Below, one piece after another: positions 34,750 to 42,545 of a stretch of DNA of 42,664 nucleotides. Under the pieces are notes generated by a model. It was given only the letters and a program-made list of their open reading frames with translations, ran no database searches and was not told where the DNA came from. Within the stretch, counting starts at the first letter, position 1. Each line of letters starts with the position of its first letter. The position numbers and the translations under genes were made by a program. The DNA comes from Candidatus Omnitrophota bacterium (lineage in GTDB: Bacteria > Omnitrophota > Gorgyraeia > Pluralincolimonadales > Pluralincolimonadaceae): the NCBI GenBank assembly GCA_903889135.1, contig CAISWF010000044.1, positions 1-42,664 of the forward strand. Direction: 5' to 3'.

Positions 34750-36930
34750 CTACTTTTCGGACTCGATTATCTGGGGTAATTCCGCTATGAGGGTGTTCAG
34801 GCGGTCTATTTCCTGGCGCATTTTTTGGATCAGGGCGCGCTGTTTCGATTCATCTTTCATATTTTCCGGCTTCAATAATTCTGCGGCTGTTTGTGAAATG
34901 GACGTCAACGGCTCAGGCAGTTCGTAAGAAAAAGTCGTCAATAATAGATTCCTTAAGCGTTCATTTTCAATATTCGTCTCCGCGTCGATAGCGGCCGCGG
35001 CAAGCCTGGCGCCTTCAACCGCCAAAGCGGTCTGGTTGACGAACATTTCGAGCATATGGAGTTGGTCCGGGTCCGCAAACTGCTTCTCTTCATTAGGGAA
35101 TACACCAAGGACTCCCACCATCTCTTCGGAACCTATGAATGGTAAATACATGCCGCTTGAGCCGGGGAGAGTATCTGTTCCCTTGCCTGCGGGTCTCCTA
35201 TGTTCATATACCCACTGGGCGACGGCAAGTTCATTTTGGGACAATTCTGATTTCGAGGCTTCGCCAAACCGGGCTGCCAGCTTCTTATCCTTATCCTGGG
35301 TAAAGACAACAGCCCTGCATTTAAAAAACTCCTCGATATGGCTAAGCGCGATCTTAAAGAGTTCATCCGGATAGGAACTCTTTGACAGGTCACGGCTTAA
35401 GGCGTATAAGATCTCAGTCCGCTCTTCCTTGATCCTCATCGTTATCGCCTGGCGTCTAAGCTGCCCGGTTAAATGACCTATCATGAAACCCACGATCAGC
35501 ATTACCAGGAATGTAAAGACATACTCGATATTAGCGACTCGAAACGAATAATAAGGGGGTATGAAAAAATAATCAAAAACGAGTATGCTCAGGAAAGACG
35601 CTATGATGGACATCCGGCGCCCGTACCAGAACGCGATCCAGGTTATGCCAAGAAGGTAGATCATTATCAAGTTCGCGAGGGCAAGGCGGGATAACAGCAT
35701 CCGGTCGATTAGGGAGCAGATAGCTACTATACCTACGGTCCAACCGAGGTTTTTCCAGGAAAACGGCTTTAAAACAGGCGGCTTAAATTTGACCGGTTGC
35801 GCCTGGACATCACCGCTCAAAAGGTAAAGGTCGATCTCTCCGCATTTCCTCGCTAATTTATCTATCACGGACCCGAGAATACGCTCCCTCAACCTCGGCC
35901 TGCCGGGTTTTCCCACGATTATCTTGGTGACGTTCCTCGAGCGCGCGTAAGAGATGAGCGTCTCCGCGATCTCTTGGCCGCTGAGCGTCACGGTTTCCGC
36001 GCCCAACTTTTCCGCGAAATTCATCATCTCGGTCACCCTGTTCCTGTCCTCGGGACGCAATTCGGCAAGGGTCTCGACATACGCGACTATCCACTCTTCC
36101 CCCAGATCAGAGGCTATGCGCTTTCCCGCCCTGATCAAACGCATCGCGGTCGGGCTAGGGCTTATGCATACCAAAAACCTGTCCCTTACGTTCCAGACCT
36201 TTGAGACGGAATGCGCCTTTTTATACGACATTAACTGGGAATCTACGTTGCGTTCGGTATAACGCAACGCTAACTGGCGTAAAGCGATCAAGTTCCCCGG
36301 CTGGAAAAAATGCTGGGCCGCGCGCTCGGCCTGCTCGCCGAGATAGACCTTCCCTTCCTTAAGACGTTTAAGCAACTCCTCGGAGGGCAGGTCGACGAGC
36401 TCCATCTCATCCGCCTTCTCGATAAATGTATCAGGGACGGTTTCGTGCACCGTAATGCCGGTCACCTGGGAGACTATATCATTAGCGCTCTCGCAATGTT
36501 GCACATTTAGCGTCGTATAAACATTGATGCCCTTATCGAGAAGCTCTTCGATATCCTGCCAGCGTTTGGTATGGCGCGACCCGGGAGCGTTTGTGTGCGC
36601 TAATTCATCTACTAAAATAAGGCCGGGGTTTCTTTTCAAGGCGGCGTCGACGTCAAATTCGCGGAGATCGACATTTTTGTACGGTATTATTTTGGGAGGC
36701 AGGACCTCGAGACCTTCCAGGAGAGCCTCTGTCTCGGCGCGCTTATGGGTTTCTGCGTAACCGACCACAACATCAATGCCTTCTTTTTTCCGGTGCCTGG
36801 CGGCCTCGAGCATCGAATAGGTCTTTCCGACGCCGGCAACCGCGCCGAAGAATATCTTTAGTTTTCCGCGCCGGGCGTCTTCCGCTTTGACCCTCGCTAA
36901 TATTTCATCCGGATTCGGCCGTTTTTCCAT
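34750..36930 (-). CDS. KdpD-like sensor that has lost its kinase core
   Basis: A 726-residue protein with KdpD layout: N-terminal ATP-binding KdpD domain (Walker A at residues 29-37, GAVAGVGKT; VDELAHTNAPGSRH), a UspA-like domain (about 250-370), a DUF4118 four-helix membrane domain (about 395-500), then a GAF domain. Where HisKA should follow, the H-box reads SYELPEPL: the phospho-His is Tyr669 and the RT pair is lost. The protein then ends with no HATPase_c. So it cannot act as a histidine kinase. Full KdpD is about 890 residues. No kdpABC or kdpE lies in the window. It probably senses K+ or c-di-AMP, or regulates a partner by contact. Confidence 0.88.
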   Translation of the reverse strand: MEKRPNPDEILARVKAEDARRGKLKIFFGAVAGVGKTYSMLEAARHRKKEGIDVVVGYAETHKRAETEALLEGLEVLPPKIIPYKNVDLREFDVDAALKRNPGLILVDELAHTNAPGSRHTKRWQDIEELLDKGINVYTTLNVQHCESANDIVSQVTGITVHETVPDTFIEKADEMELVDLPSEELLKRLKEGKVYLGEQAERAAQHFFQPGNLIALRQLALRYTERNVDSQLMSYKKAHSVSKVWNVRDRFLVCISPSPTAMRLIRAGKRIASDLGEEWIVAYVETLAELRPEDRNRVTEMMNFAEKLGAETVTLSGQEIAETLISYARSRNVTKIIVGKPGRPRLRERILGSVIDKLARKCGEIDLYLLSGDVQAQPVKFKPPVLKPFSWKNLGWTVGIVAICSLIDRMLLSRLALANLIMIYLLGITWIAFWYGRRMSIIASFLSILVFDYFFIPPYYSFRVANIEYVFTFLVMLIVGFMIGHLTGQLRRQAITMRIKEERTEILYALSRDLSKSSYPDELFKIALSHIEEFFKCRAVVFTQDKDKKLAARFGEASKSELSQNELAVAQWVYEHRRPAGKGTDTLPGSSGMYLPFIGSEEMVGVLGVFPNEEKQFADPDQLHMLEMFVNQTALAVEGARLAAAAIDAETNIENERLRNLLLTTFSYELPEPLTSISQTAAELLKPENMKDESKQRALIQKMRQEIDRLNTLIAELPQIIESEK

Positions 36931-36946
36931 ATGGATATGATATATC

Positions 36947-37939
36947 CTATTCGCCTTTTACGCTATTTATTTTTGTATCCGCCGGTTTTCCAACTTGCAG
37001 GGAACGAGGTCCGGACACGGGCTCGTAGTTCACGCCCGAGACGGGCTCTTCCTGAATAGCCTGCTGCAGGGCGGATAGGGCGTCCTGGCACAGAAACAAC
37101 ACCTTGCGTTTCTGACCCAGGGACATGGCCAGGGATCGGACGTTCGTGTTCTCACGAGATAGAGCGAGGATATGCCCCCTGACCTCACTGAACCTGGCAT
37201 AGTCCAACGCCGCCGTTTCAAGATCGGGATCGCCGTGAAGTTTCTGCAGCGAGACCAGGCCATCCAGGTCCTTGCGGACATCCTGATCTTCCTTGGTCAT
37301 CAGCGCCTCCAACTCATCCATTTTCTTGTCGCTTTCTTCCGCGATGTGCGGCGCGAGCAGAGTCTGTATGCGCAACGCTGCGGTCTGGGCGCCGAAAGCA
37401 AGCGACGTCACGTTGCCGGCCTCCGGGGAGCCGGCGCTCTTCGCCACGAGGCTAGAGAGGGCGGTGTCCATTTCCTTAAGCGCATCTGCGGCCGGGCCAA
37501 AAGCCAAACCGTAAGCTTTGATATTTGTGTTCTTGACTGCCAGAACCAGCAGGTCGTTGTCGATGCGCTGGAAGTCGGTAAAAACCTTGGAGAATTGGGC
37601 AAGAAGATCCTTTTCACCCCGGGTTCCGCCCGCCGCCAGTAGTTCCCCAAGTTCCTTGCGTTCCAGCTCCACCTCAGCCGTGGCCGCGCGAGCCTGGTCC
37701 GCGAAAGTCTGCGAATCTTGGTCGGTGACGGCCAAGACCGCGCTCTTCTCAGCCTCTGAGGCCGAGGCCAACGTCAAACGCATCCGGGCTACCAGGTCCA
37801 CCCGTTTGGCCTTGAAGGCGAATTGCTCGGCGGGGCCCTGTCCTGTTCGGAAGTGCAGCGCTACGAATATGACCACAAGCAAAATCGCCGCCCCGGTGGC
37901 CATCCACAGAAATTCCTTGATGCCGGGCTTGATTGTCAC
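36947..37939 (-). CDS. Membrane-anchored four-helix-bundle sensor-like protein, no output domain
   Basis: A 330-residue protein with one N-terminal membrane helix (about residues 9-28) followed by a long, nearly all-helical region resembling the 4HB-MCP/CHASE3 ligand-binding bundle, repeated in style (about 45-175 and 185-310). There is no second membrane helix and no signalling domain. GTG at 37939 has AAGGAGA eight bases before it. It is co-transcribed with the kinase-less KdpD-like gene 16 bases downstream. The gene looks more GC-rich (a sampled line near 37.6 kb is about 67% GC) than the gene before it. It probably forms a periplasmic sensory bundle that touches another membrane protein. 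Confidence 0.72.
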   Translation of the reverse strand: MTIKPGIKEFLWMATGAAILLVVIFVALHFRTGQGPAEQFAFKAKRVDLVARMRLTLASASEAEKSAVLAVTDQDSQTFADQARAATAEVELERKELGELLAAGGTRGEKDLLAQFSKVFTDFQRIDNDLLVLAVKNTNIKAYGLAFGPAADALKEMDTALSSLVAKSAGSPEAGNVTSLAFGAQTAALRIQTLLAPHIAEESDKKMDELEALMTKEDQDVRKDLDGLVSLQKLHGDPDLETAALDYARFSEVRGHILALSRENTNVRSLAMSLGQKRKVLFLCQDALSALQQAIQEEPVSGVNYEPVSGPRSLQVGKPADTKINSVKGE

Positions 37940-37989
37940 TATACGATCTCCTTATCTTTAGCGAACGCCGGATTAACTTCTAGTATATT

Positions 37990-38017
37990 ATTATACTCCA
38001 TAATATTCCCTCTTCAA
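37990..38017 (-). promoter_or_regulatory. sigma70-type promoter of the four-helix-bundle/KdpD operon
   Basis: TTGAAG (38017-38012) and TATAAT (37995-37990) are separated by 16 bases, about 50 bases before the GTG start. It sits in the 98-base gap after znuB, which shows no terminator. Confidence 0.7.
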
Positions 38018-38037
38018 TGGATTTTATGTAAGATATG

Positions 38038-38904
38038 TTATACTTTTTGTACCGGCCATATCTTTCGCATAAGAAAAACTGCTCCATAGATAAATCCCAA
38101 TAAAGCTACATCGGTCGGGCCAACCGGAAAATCCCATTGGTAGGCCAACCAAAAACCAACAAACGCCGCCACTCCCCCAAATAACGAAGCGAAGATAGTT
38201 AACTGCCGCATATTCCGCGCGAACGTTTGCGCCGTCAAAACGGGAATCAAAAGAAAACCAAAGGCGATTAACGGACCCACACTTAGCACGGCCATTGATA
38301 CCGTGAGCCCGATCAGCAAATAAAGCAACATATCCCACAAGACAACGTGCTTGCCGAGCGTGATCGCAAACACACGGTCGTATGACACCAGCAACAGCTC
38401 TTTCCTAAACAAACTAAGCATCGCCAAAACCAGCGCAAGAGCCGCGGCCGTCAAAACCAAATCAAAATTGGAAATTGTAATCACCTCGCCTTTTAGCAGA
38501 TCGAGCCAGCCAAGTTCGGCATAACGGTTCTTCGATAACAGCAAAATACTTACTGCCGCCGCAACGACATAGACGGTCCCGAGCCGGCCTTCAGGCAGGC
38601 CGCGGCCACGCCGTTCCAGAAACGCCAAAACGAGAATGGCTACCACTGAAAACAAAGTCGAACCGATAAATACCAGCGCATGTTCGCGTTGCGGAGTCAC
38701 TTGAAAACCCAGCCACAAAGGCAAGGAAAGCGATACCGCGATCCCGGTTGAGGAAATCTGCGGCAACGCCACACCCACGAACACTAATCGCCGCAGCACA
38801 AGAAACACGCCAACGAGCGGACAAGCAAAACCAATAAGCATGCTCGTATAAACCGAGTTGCGCAACAGGAAATTAAACGAAAGAATCTGATGTAATGTAT
38901 CCAT
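38038..38904 (-). CDS. znuB: Metal ABC transporter permease (ZnuB/TroC family)
   Basis: A 288-residue inner-membrane permease with about eight helices, of the ABC-3 family that imports Zn2+, Mn2+ or Fe2+. Typical phrases are GFACPLVGVFLVLRRLVFVG near the N-terminus and LLIGLTVSMAVLSVGPLIAF later. It lies 1 base after the ATPase gene and completes a znuA-znuC-znuB unit. It ends without a visible terminator. Confidence 0.93.
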   Translation of the reverse strand: MDTLHQILSFNFLLRNSVYTSMLIGFACPLVGVFLVLRRLVFVGVALPQISSTGIAVSLSLPLWLGFQVTPQREHALVFIGSTLFSVVAILVLAFLERRGRGLPEGRLGTVYVVAAAVSILLLSKNRYAELGWLDLLKGEVITISNFDLVLTAAALALVLAMLSLFRKELLLVSYDRVFAITLGKHVVLWDMLLYLLIGLTVSMAVLSVGPLIAFGFLLIPVLTAQTFARNMRQLTIFASLFGGVAAFVGFWLAYQWDFPVGPTDVALLGFIYGAVFLMRKIWPVQKV

Positions 38905-38905
38905 G

Positions 38906-39649
38906 TTAACTTATCTCCATTTCAAAAATCTCCCGTATGTGTTCCGGCGAGAGCAATTCTGAAGTAGTGCCGTAAAGTACTTTTCCTCCGTGCAACCAAA
39001 TAACGTGTTGTGCGTGCTTGCGAACGAGCTCCAGGTCATGTGTCACCAAGAGAGTCGTCAACTTCCGCTCTCGATGGATCTGGGAAATAAACTCCAATAA
39101 CGCGTGAGTCGCTTGAGCGTCCACGCCTGCGGTCGGTTCATCCAGAACGAGCACATCCGGTCGTGTGGCTAATGCCCGTGCGATCAGCACGCGCTGTTTC
39201 TGGCCTCCTGATAGCTCACTAAATTTCTTCTGGGCGAATTCTTCCGCCATTGCCGCGCGTAAACATTCTTTTATAAAAAACCGTTCTTCGCGCGGCACAA
39301 CGCGCCCGGGTTTGACTCGTCCATAAGCCCCCATCAGTACAACATCAAAACCCGTCAATGGATAAAGAGGATCCAAGCGGACCGCCTGCGGTACATAGCC
39401 GAATACAACCGGAACGTTATCCGGAGTGGAAAAACGAACGTAACCGGAGATAGGCGGCTGAAGGCCGAGCAACGTCTTAAGCAGGGTTGATTTCCCTGAT
39501 CCGTTTGCGCCGAGGATGGCGGTAAAACTCGTGCGACAGATCGAGAGCGAAATATCGGAAAGTATGGGTTGGCCTATATAGCCGATACTCAAATTATCAA
39601 AAGTAATGAATGGTTCGCTGCAAACATGCTTACTTAGCGATATATTCAT
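38906..39649 (-). CDS. znuC: Metal ABC transporter ATP-binding protein (ZnuC family)
   Basis: A 247-residue ATPase with Walker A (GANGSGKST), the signature LSGGQKQRV, Walker B (VLVLDEPTAGVD) and the switch His (LVTHDLE). All ATPase motifs are intact. It overlaps the substrate-binding-protein gene by 4 bases. It energises metal uptake through ZnuB. Confidence 0.95.
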   Translation of the reverse strand: MNISLSKHVCSEPFITFDNLSIGYIGQPILSDISLSICRTSFTAILGANGSGKSTLLKTLLGLQPPISGYVRFSTPDNVPVVFGYVPQAVRLDPLYPLTGFDVVLMGAYGRVKPGRVVPREERFFIKECLRAAMAEEFAQKKFSELSGGQKQRVLIARALATRPDVLVLDEPTAGVDAQATHALLEFISQIHRERKLTTLLVTHDLELVRKHAQHVIWLHGGKVLYGTTSELLSPEHIREIFEMEIS

Positions 39650-40569
39650 TTTCCCGTTGCCCTCACCATAGTCGTTACGATGTAATCCATCATCTCAATA
39701 TATGTATCCGTATGCGCTACGCCGCCTGGCATAATCGGCAATGTCACAAGCTTGGCGCCGGTCTGTTCGGAGATAAAGGCCGGAACTTTCTCAGGAAACT
39801 GCGGCTCACGGACAACAATTGAAACGTGCTCTGCCTTCATGGAAGTAATCAATTCTTCGATATGGCGAGGCGTCGGGTCGATCCCCGGCTTCAATTCTAC
39901 TGTACCGAAATACACCATACCGAATCTCTCAGCGAAATAGTTCCATTCTTCATGATAGGAAATGAACTTAACGCCTTTCAGGGGCGCAGCTTCCGCTTTC
40001 CATTCGGAGATCTTTGCGTCAAGCTTGGCCAGATAAGCATCGCGGTTACTGGTGAAGGTTGCTTGATCCTGCGGCGAAAAAGTGACCAGTGCATTGTAAA
40101 TATTATGGATCGCGGTCTCAGCCAGCACGGGATCAAGCATATAGTGTGGATTTCCGTAAGGGTGCACGTCGCCTTCCGAATGGTCCGTAGATCTGGGTAC
40201 ATCCACGGGAGCTATGCCCTCTGAGCAGTCCACATAGCCGGGCTGCCCCTTCTGGATGCGCGGATTTCTGCTTGCTTCCAAAAGCGCCGGCAGGAACGCG
40301 TGTTCACAATCAAAACCGACCAACACAATCAGATCCGCCCGATTCATCAAAGGGACAAAGCTCGGTTTCATAGGCACCCCGTGCGTGTCCTCTACTCCGG
40401 TGGCAAGACTATGCACTTCAACTTTATCTCCGCCAATGTTGCGCACCAGATCGGCCAAGTCCGTAAGCGTAGTTACCACCTTGATCTTGGCCGCGTAAGC
40501 GGGTTGCACAACGAACGCAAGACCCGTAATGACAACCAAAAATAACAGGCGTAATGGGTGTTTCTTCAT
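39646..40569 (-). CDS. znuA: Metal-binding lipid- or periplasmic protein of the ABC transporter (ZnuA family)
   Basis: A 307-residue cluster A-I substrate-binding protein with a signal peptide ending AYA/A (about residue 26). Probable metal ligands lie in VEDTHGVPMKPS, HPYGNPHYMLDP and SYHEEWNYF. There is no lipobox Cys, so it should be free in the periplasm. No long His-rich loop is present. Zinc is the likely metal given the neighbours; manganese is possible. AAAGGATC lies 5 bases before the ATG. A strong hairpin lies in its leader. Confidence 0.92.
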   Translation of the reverse strand: MKKHPLRLLFLVVITGLAFVVQPAYAAKIKVVTTLTDLADLVRNIGGDKVEVHSLATGVEDTHGVPMKPSFVPLMNRADLIVLVGFDCEHAFLPALLEASRNPRIQKGQPGYVDCSEGIAPVDVPRSTDHSEGDVHPYGNPHYMLDPVLAETAIHNIYNALVTFSPQDQATFTSNRDAYLAKLDAKISEWKAEAAPLKGVKFISYHEEWNYFAERFGMVYFGTVELKPGIDPTPRHIEELITSMKAEHVSIVVREPQFPEKVPAFISEQTGAKLVTLPIMPGGVAHTDTYIEMMDYIVTTMVRATGK

Positions 40570-40588
40570 GTTTTGATCCTTTCATATA

Positions 40589-40616
40589 AATCCCGATACC
40601 CTTCGGGTACGGGATT
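40589..40616 (-). other. Hairpin in the znuA leader
   Basis: A 12-base-pair stem with one T bulge and a three-base GAA loop lies about 20-47 bases before the znuA start. Its T run is absent, so it is not a standard terminator; it may affect mRNA processing or translation. Confidence 0.7.
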
Positions 40617-40621
40617 AATTC

Positions 40622-40664
40622 GCGCATGCAACTTACTGTCACTGTCGTTCCGTAAGTTGCGCGC
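40622..40664 (-). other. Larger hairpin between the porin gene and znuA
   Basis: A nine-base-pair stem (40628-40636 with 40652-40660), extended by a GCGC pair beyond a two-base bulge, encloses a 15-base loop. It begins three bases after the porin stop codon. Without a T run it may be an mRNA-stability or processing element separating porin and transporter expression. Confidence 0.7.
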
Positions 40665-40667
40665 TCA

Positions 40668-42107
40668 TTAACGTTGCTGCCATCCGTGTGAATGCGAGCC
40701 GATGATCCATGTCCACTGCAGGTATACAGCGTCATCGTCGCGCAAGCCGGATATCGCGTTATGATCGGTATGGGTGTATTGCAACCGTAATTGATTCCAG
40801 TGGCTGATTGCGTAAGTCAGATAGGCTGAATATGCGTAGGTCCGATCACGCATGTTTTGTTCGTTTTCAAGGAAGTCAAACAATAAGCCTGTCGTCCATT
40901 CCCGGTCAATTTTGTAAGCCAAATACGAATACAGGCCAGTAGAATTGACCGATTTAGAGAACTCATCGCCGCTATCCGGGATGGCATCGGGGTCTGAAAG
41001 ATAGCGATTACCGCTGAATAATACTTCGTTGCCCCATGTAAAGCTGCGGAACTGGTTGTCCCTAAGCGGCACGTAGCGCAATGAAAAATCCATGCCGGCA
41101 AGACGCCGTTCCTTCTCGCTAAGCGTAGAGCCGTCGGGTTGCACTAATGCGCCGCCGCGGTCTACGGTCCGGGGATCAATCAAGCCAGAAACGCCTGTTT
41201 CCACCTGCCAATCAGGAGTCAGATCAAAATAGGTTGATAGACGCCCAAAATAGTTTAGTTCCTTGCCTCCGCGAAAAACGCCGGGATTATTTTGCGGATC
41301 GCCGAATTTATCTCCCAAGCCTGCCGTAAAGTTTACGTAATGCTCGATGGGCAATAACCAACTGACCTGCGCTCCATCCGTTTGCGATTCGCCGCCGATG
41401 TACCGGTCAAGTACCAGCGGACGGTTCACGACCGGAAGTTCGTGGTCATGGATGTATGCTAACCGTCCAAACTCACCGAAGAACCTTCCCCCTTTCAGCG
41501 TCAGGTTCCACGGTAACGAGGTAGTCTGTGCGGCCGCCTCTTCAACCTCCAAATTCGCTTCCCCCGTAATTGGGTCGGCTGAAGCATTGATGACCGCATA
41601 GCCGGTTGCGAAAGGGTCCACCGATGCCGCCACGTTTAATTCTACGGAACGCTGGAATATGTCGAAACCGCCGGGACGATCGCTGCCGGTGGCGGCTGAG
41701 CCGCGCGTACGATATGAGAACAAAGTCTCCCCTACCACTCCGATGGCCGGATTGAACTCGCCTGGCAAACTTTTCTTCTGGGCTTCAATGACCTTATTTA
41801 CTTTCGCGTTGACCTCCTTAATTTGCTCCTGCGTGGCCGCTCCCGCCGGTGGTGTAGATGCAAGCGGAGAGGCCGGCGCCACTACGGTAGAGGGCACAGT
41901 TTTATCCGGAAGGGCAGCAGACTGGGACGAAGTTTCCTTTAAAGAATTAATTTCCTTCTGCTGTGACTCGACTGTACTTTTTAAGCCCTGAACTGCTTGA
42001 GTCAATGTCTTCACCTGTTCTTTTAGCTCGGACATTTCATCGGCAAATGCTGTATTTATTAATAAAAATAAACAGCTAAATAAAATGAGAACGGCTAGAA
42101 TCCTCAT
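40668..42107 (-). CDS. Porin-like outer membrane protein with N-terminal coiled coil
   Basis: A 479-residue protein with a signal peptide ending TAFA/D (about residue 22), a heptad-type coiled coil (about 25-60), a Ser/Pro/Ala-rich linker, then a beta-rich part with many Arg-Tyr/Trp alternations and short turns, as expected for an outer-membrane beta-barrel. Barrel-strand phrases include YLAYKIDREWTTGLLFDFLE and WNQLRLQYTHTDHN. The C-terminus is QWTWIIGSHSHGWQQR, which holds His residues but not a terminal Phe. AAAAGGAG precedes the ATG. Its place between a His/Cys-rich protein and a Zn importer suggests metal or zincophore passage across the outer membrane. Confidence 0.75.
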   Translation of the reverse strand: MRILAVLILFSCLFLLINTAFADEMSELKEQVKTLTQAVQGLKSTVESQQKEINSLKETSSQSAALPDKTVPSTVVAPASPLASTPPAGAATQEQIKEVNAKVNKVIEAQKKSLPGEFNPAIGVVGETLFSYRTRGSAATGSDRPGGFDIFQRSVELNVAASVDPFATGYAVINASADPITGEANLEVEEAAAQTTSLPWNLTLKGGRFFGEFGRLAYIHDHELPVVNRPLVLDRYIGGESQTDGAQVSWLLPIEHYVNFTAGLGDKFGDPQNNPGVFRGGKELNYFGRLSTYFDLTPDWQVETGVSGLIDPRTVDRGGALVQPDGSTLSEKERRLAGMDFSLRYVPLRDNQFRSFTWGNEVLFSGNRYLSDPDAIPDSGDEFSKSVNSTGLYSYLAYKIDREWTTGLLFDFLENEQNMRDRTYAYSAYLTYAISHWNQLRLQYTHTDHNAISGLRDDDAVYLQWTWIIGSHSHGWQQR

Positions 42108-42156
42108 AGATTCTCCTTTTTAAATATTAATTTGGTTGGATTTTGGAACTAACGGA

Positions 42157-42441
42157 CTAAAAAGCGGGGGGTGCTCGCGAGGAAAATGACCTTATGCAAA
42201 ATTTGTCTGAAAGGATAGGCTCATTAAAGTGACAAATTATTAAACAAATTATAAAAACAATCAAAAGAAGCGATTCAAAAATAACACTGAATCCTATCGG
42301 GTTAATTGAATGGAATTGACAAAAAGGGCATTCGTCGGCTGAACAATCATCATGATGGACATGCGGAATTCCTGATAATACGGCTATCAGGCTTAAAGAA
42401 AAGAAAACGACGCAAACTACAATAGCTAATGTCTTTTTCAT
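42157..42441 (-). CDS. Small His/Cys-rich membrane protein
   Basis: A 94-residue protein. An N-terminal hydrophobic segment (about residues 5-24) is followed by a metal-binding-looking stretch with His27, His29, His30, Asp31, Asp32, Cys33 and Cys38-Pro-Phe-Cys41, and then a second helix (about 52-70). It resembles small DUF2946-like metal proteins, but I cannot confirm the family. Its metal-ligand cluster and the znu neighbours point to a zinc sensor, chaperone or reservoir. No good ribosome-binding site precedes the ATG, and the predicted promoter gives an almost leaderless transcript. It lies 49 bases before the porin gene and the nearby DNA is very AT-rich. Confidence 0.65.
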   Translation of the reverse strand: MKKTLAIVVCVVFFSLSLIAVLSGIPHVHHDDCSADECPFCQFHSINPIGFSVIFESLLLIVFIICLIICHFNEPILSDKFCIRSFSSRAPPAF

Positions 42442-42442
42442 A

Positions 42443-42479
42443 TTGTTATAATTGTACAGGCCCTAGCCTATTATAACAA
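42443..42479 (-). promoter_or_regulatory. Inverted repeat overlapping the probable promoter of the metal cluster
   Basis: TTGTTATAAT (plus strand 42443-42452) and its reverse complement ATTATAACAA (42470-42479) are perfect 10-base arms around a 17-base spacer that also holds AGGC and GCCT. Read on the minus strand, TTGTTA and TACAAT are 17 bases apart and form a usable -35/-10, so the repeat covers the promoter. Half-sites resemble the TGTTATA half of some Zur boxes, but the spacing is unlike a classical Zur box. Confidence 0.55.
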
Positions 42480-42545
42480 GAATTATATGGCTTTAGAGAG
42501 GTATTCCCTACGCCGCCCAATAAATTTTGGTAACGAAAAAGCTCT

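Noticed and set aside
34750-34990. Frameshift that would restore the missing kinase domain of the KdpD-like gene
   Set aside because: The downstream DNA in other frames shows no HATPase motifs (no N-box, DxGxG or GxGLG) before the next gene, so the truncation is not a simple frameshift.
42443-42479. Firm call of a Zur box
   Set aside because: Half-site similarity is only partial and the spacer is too long; no Zur gene is in the window.
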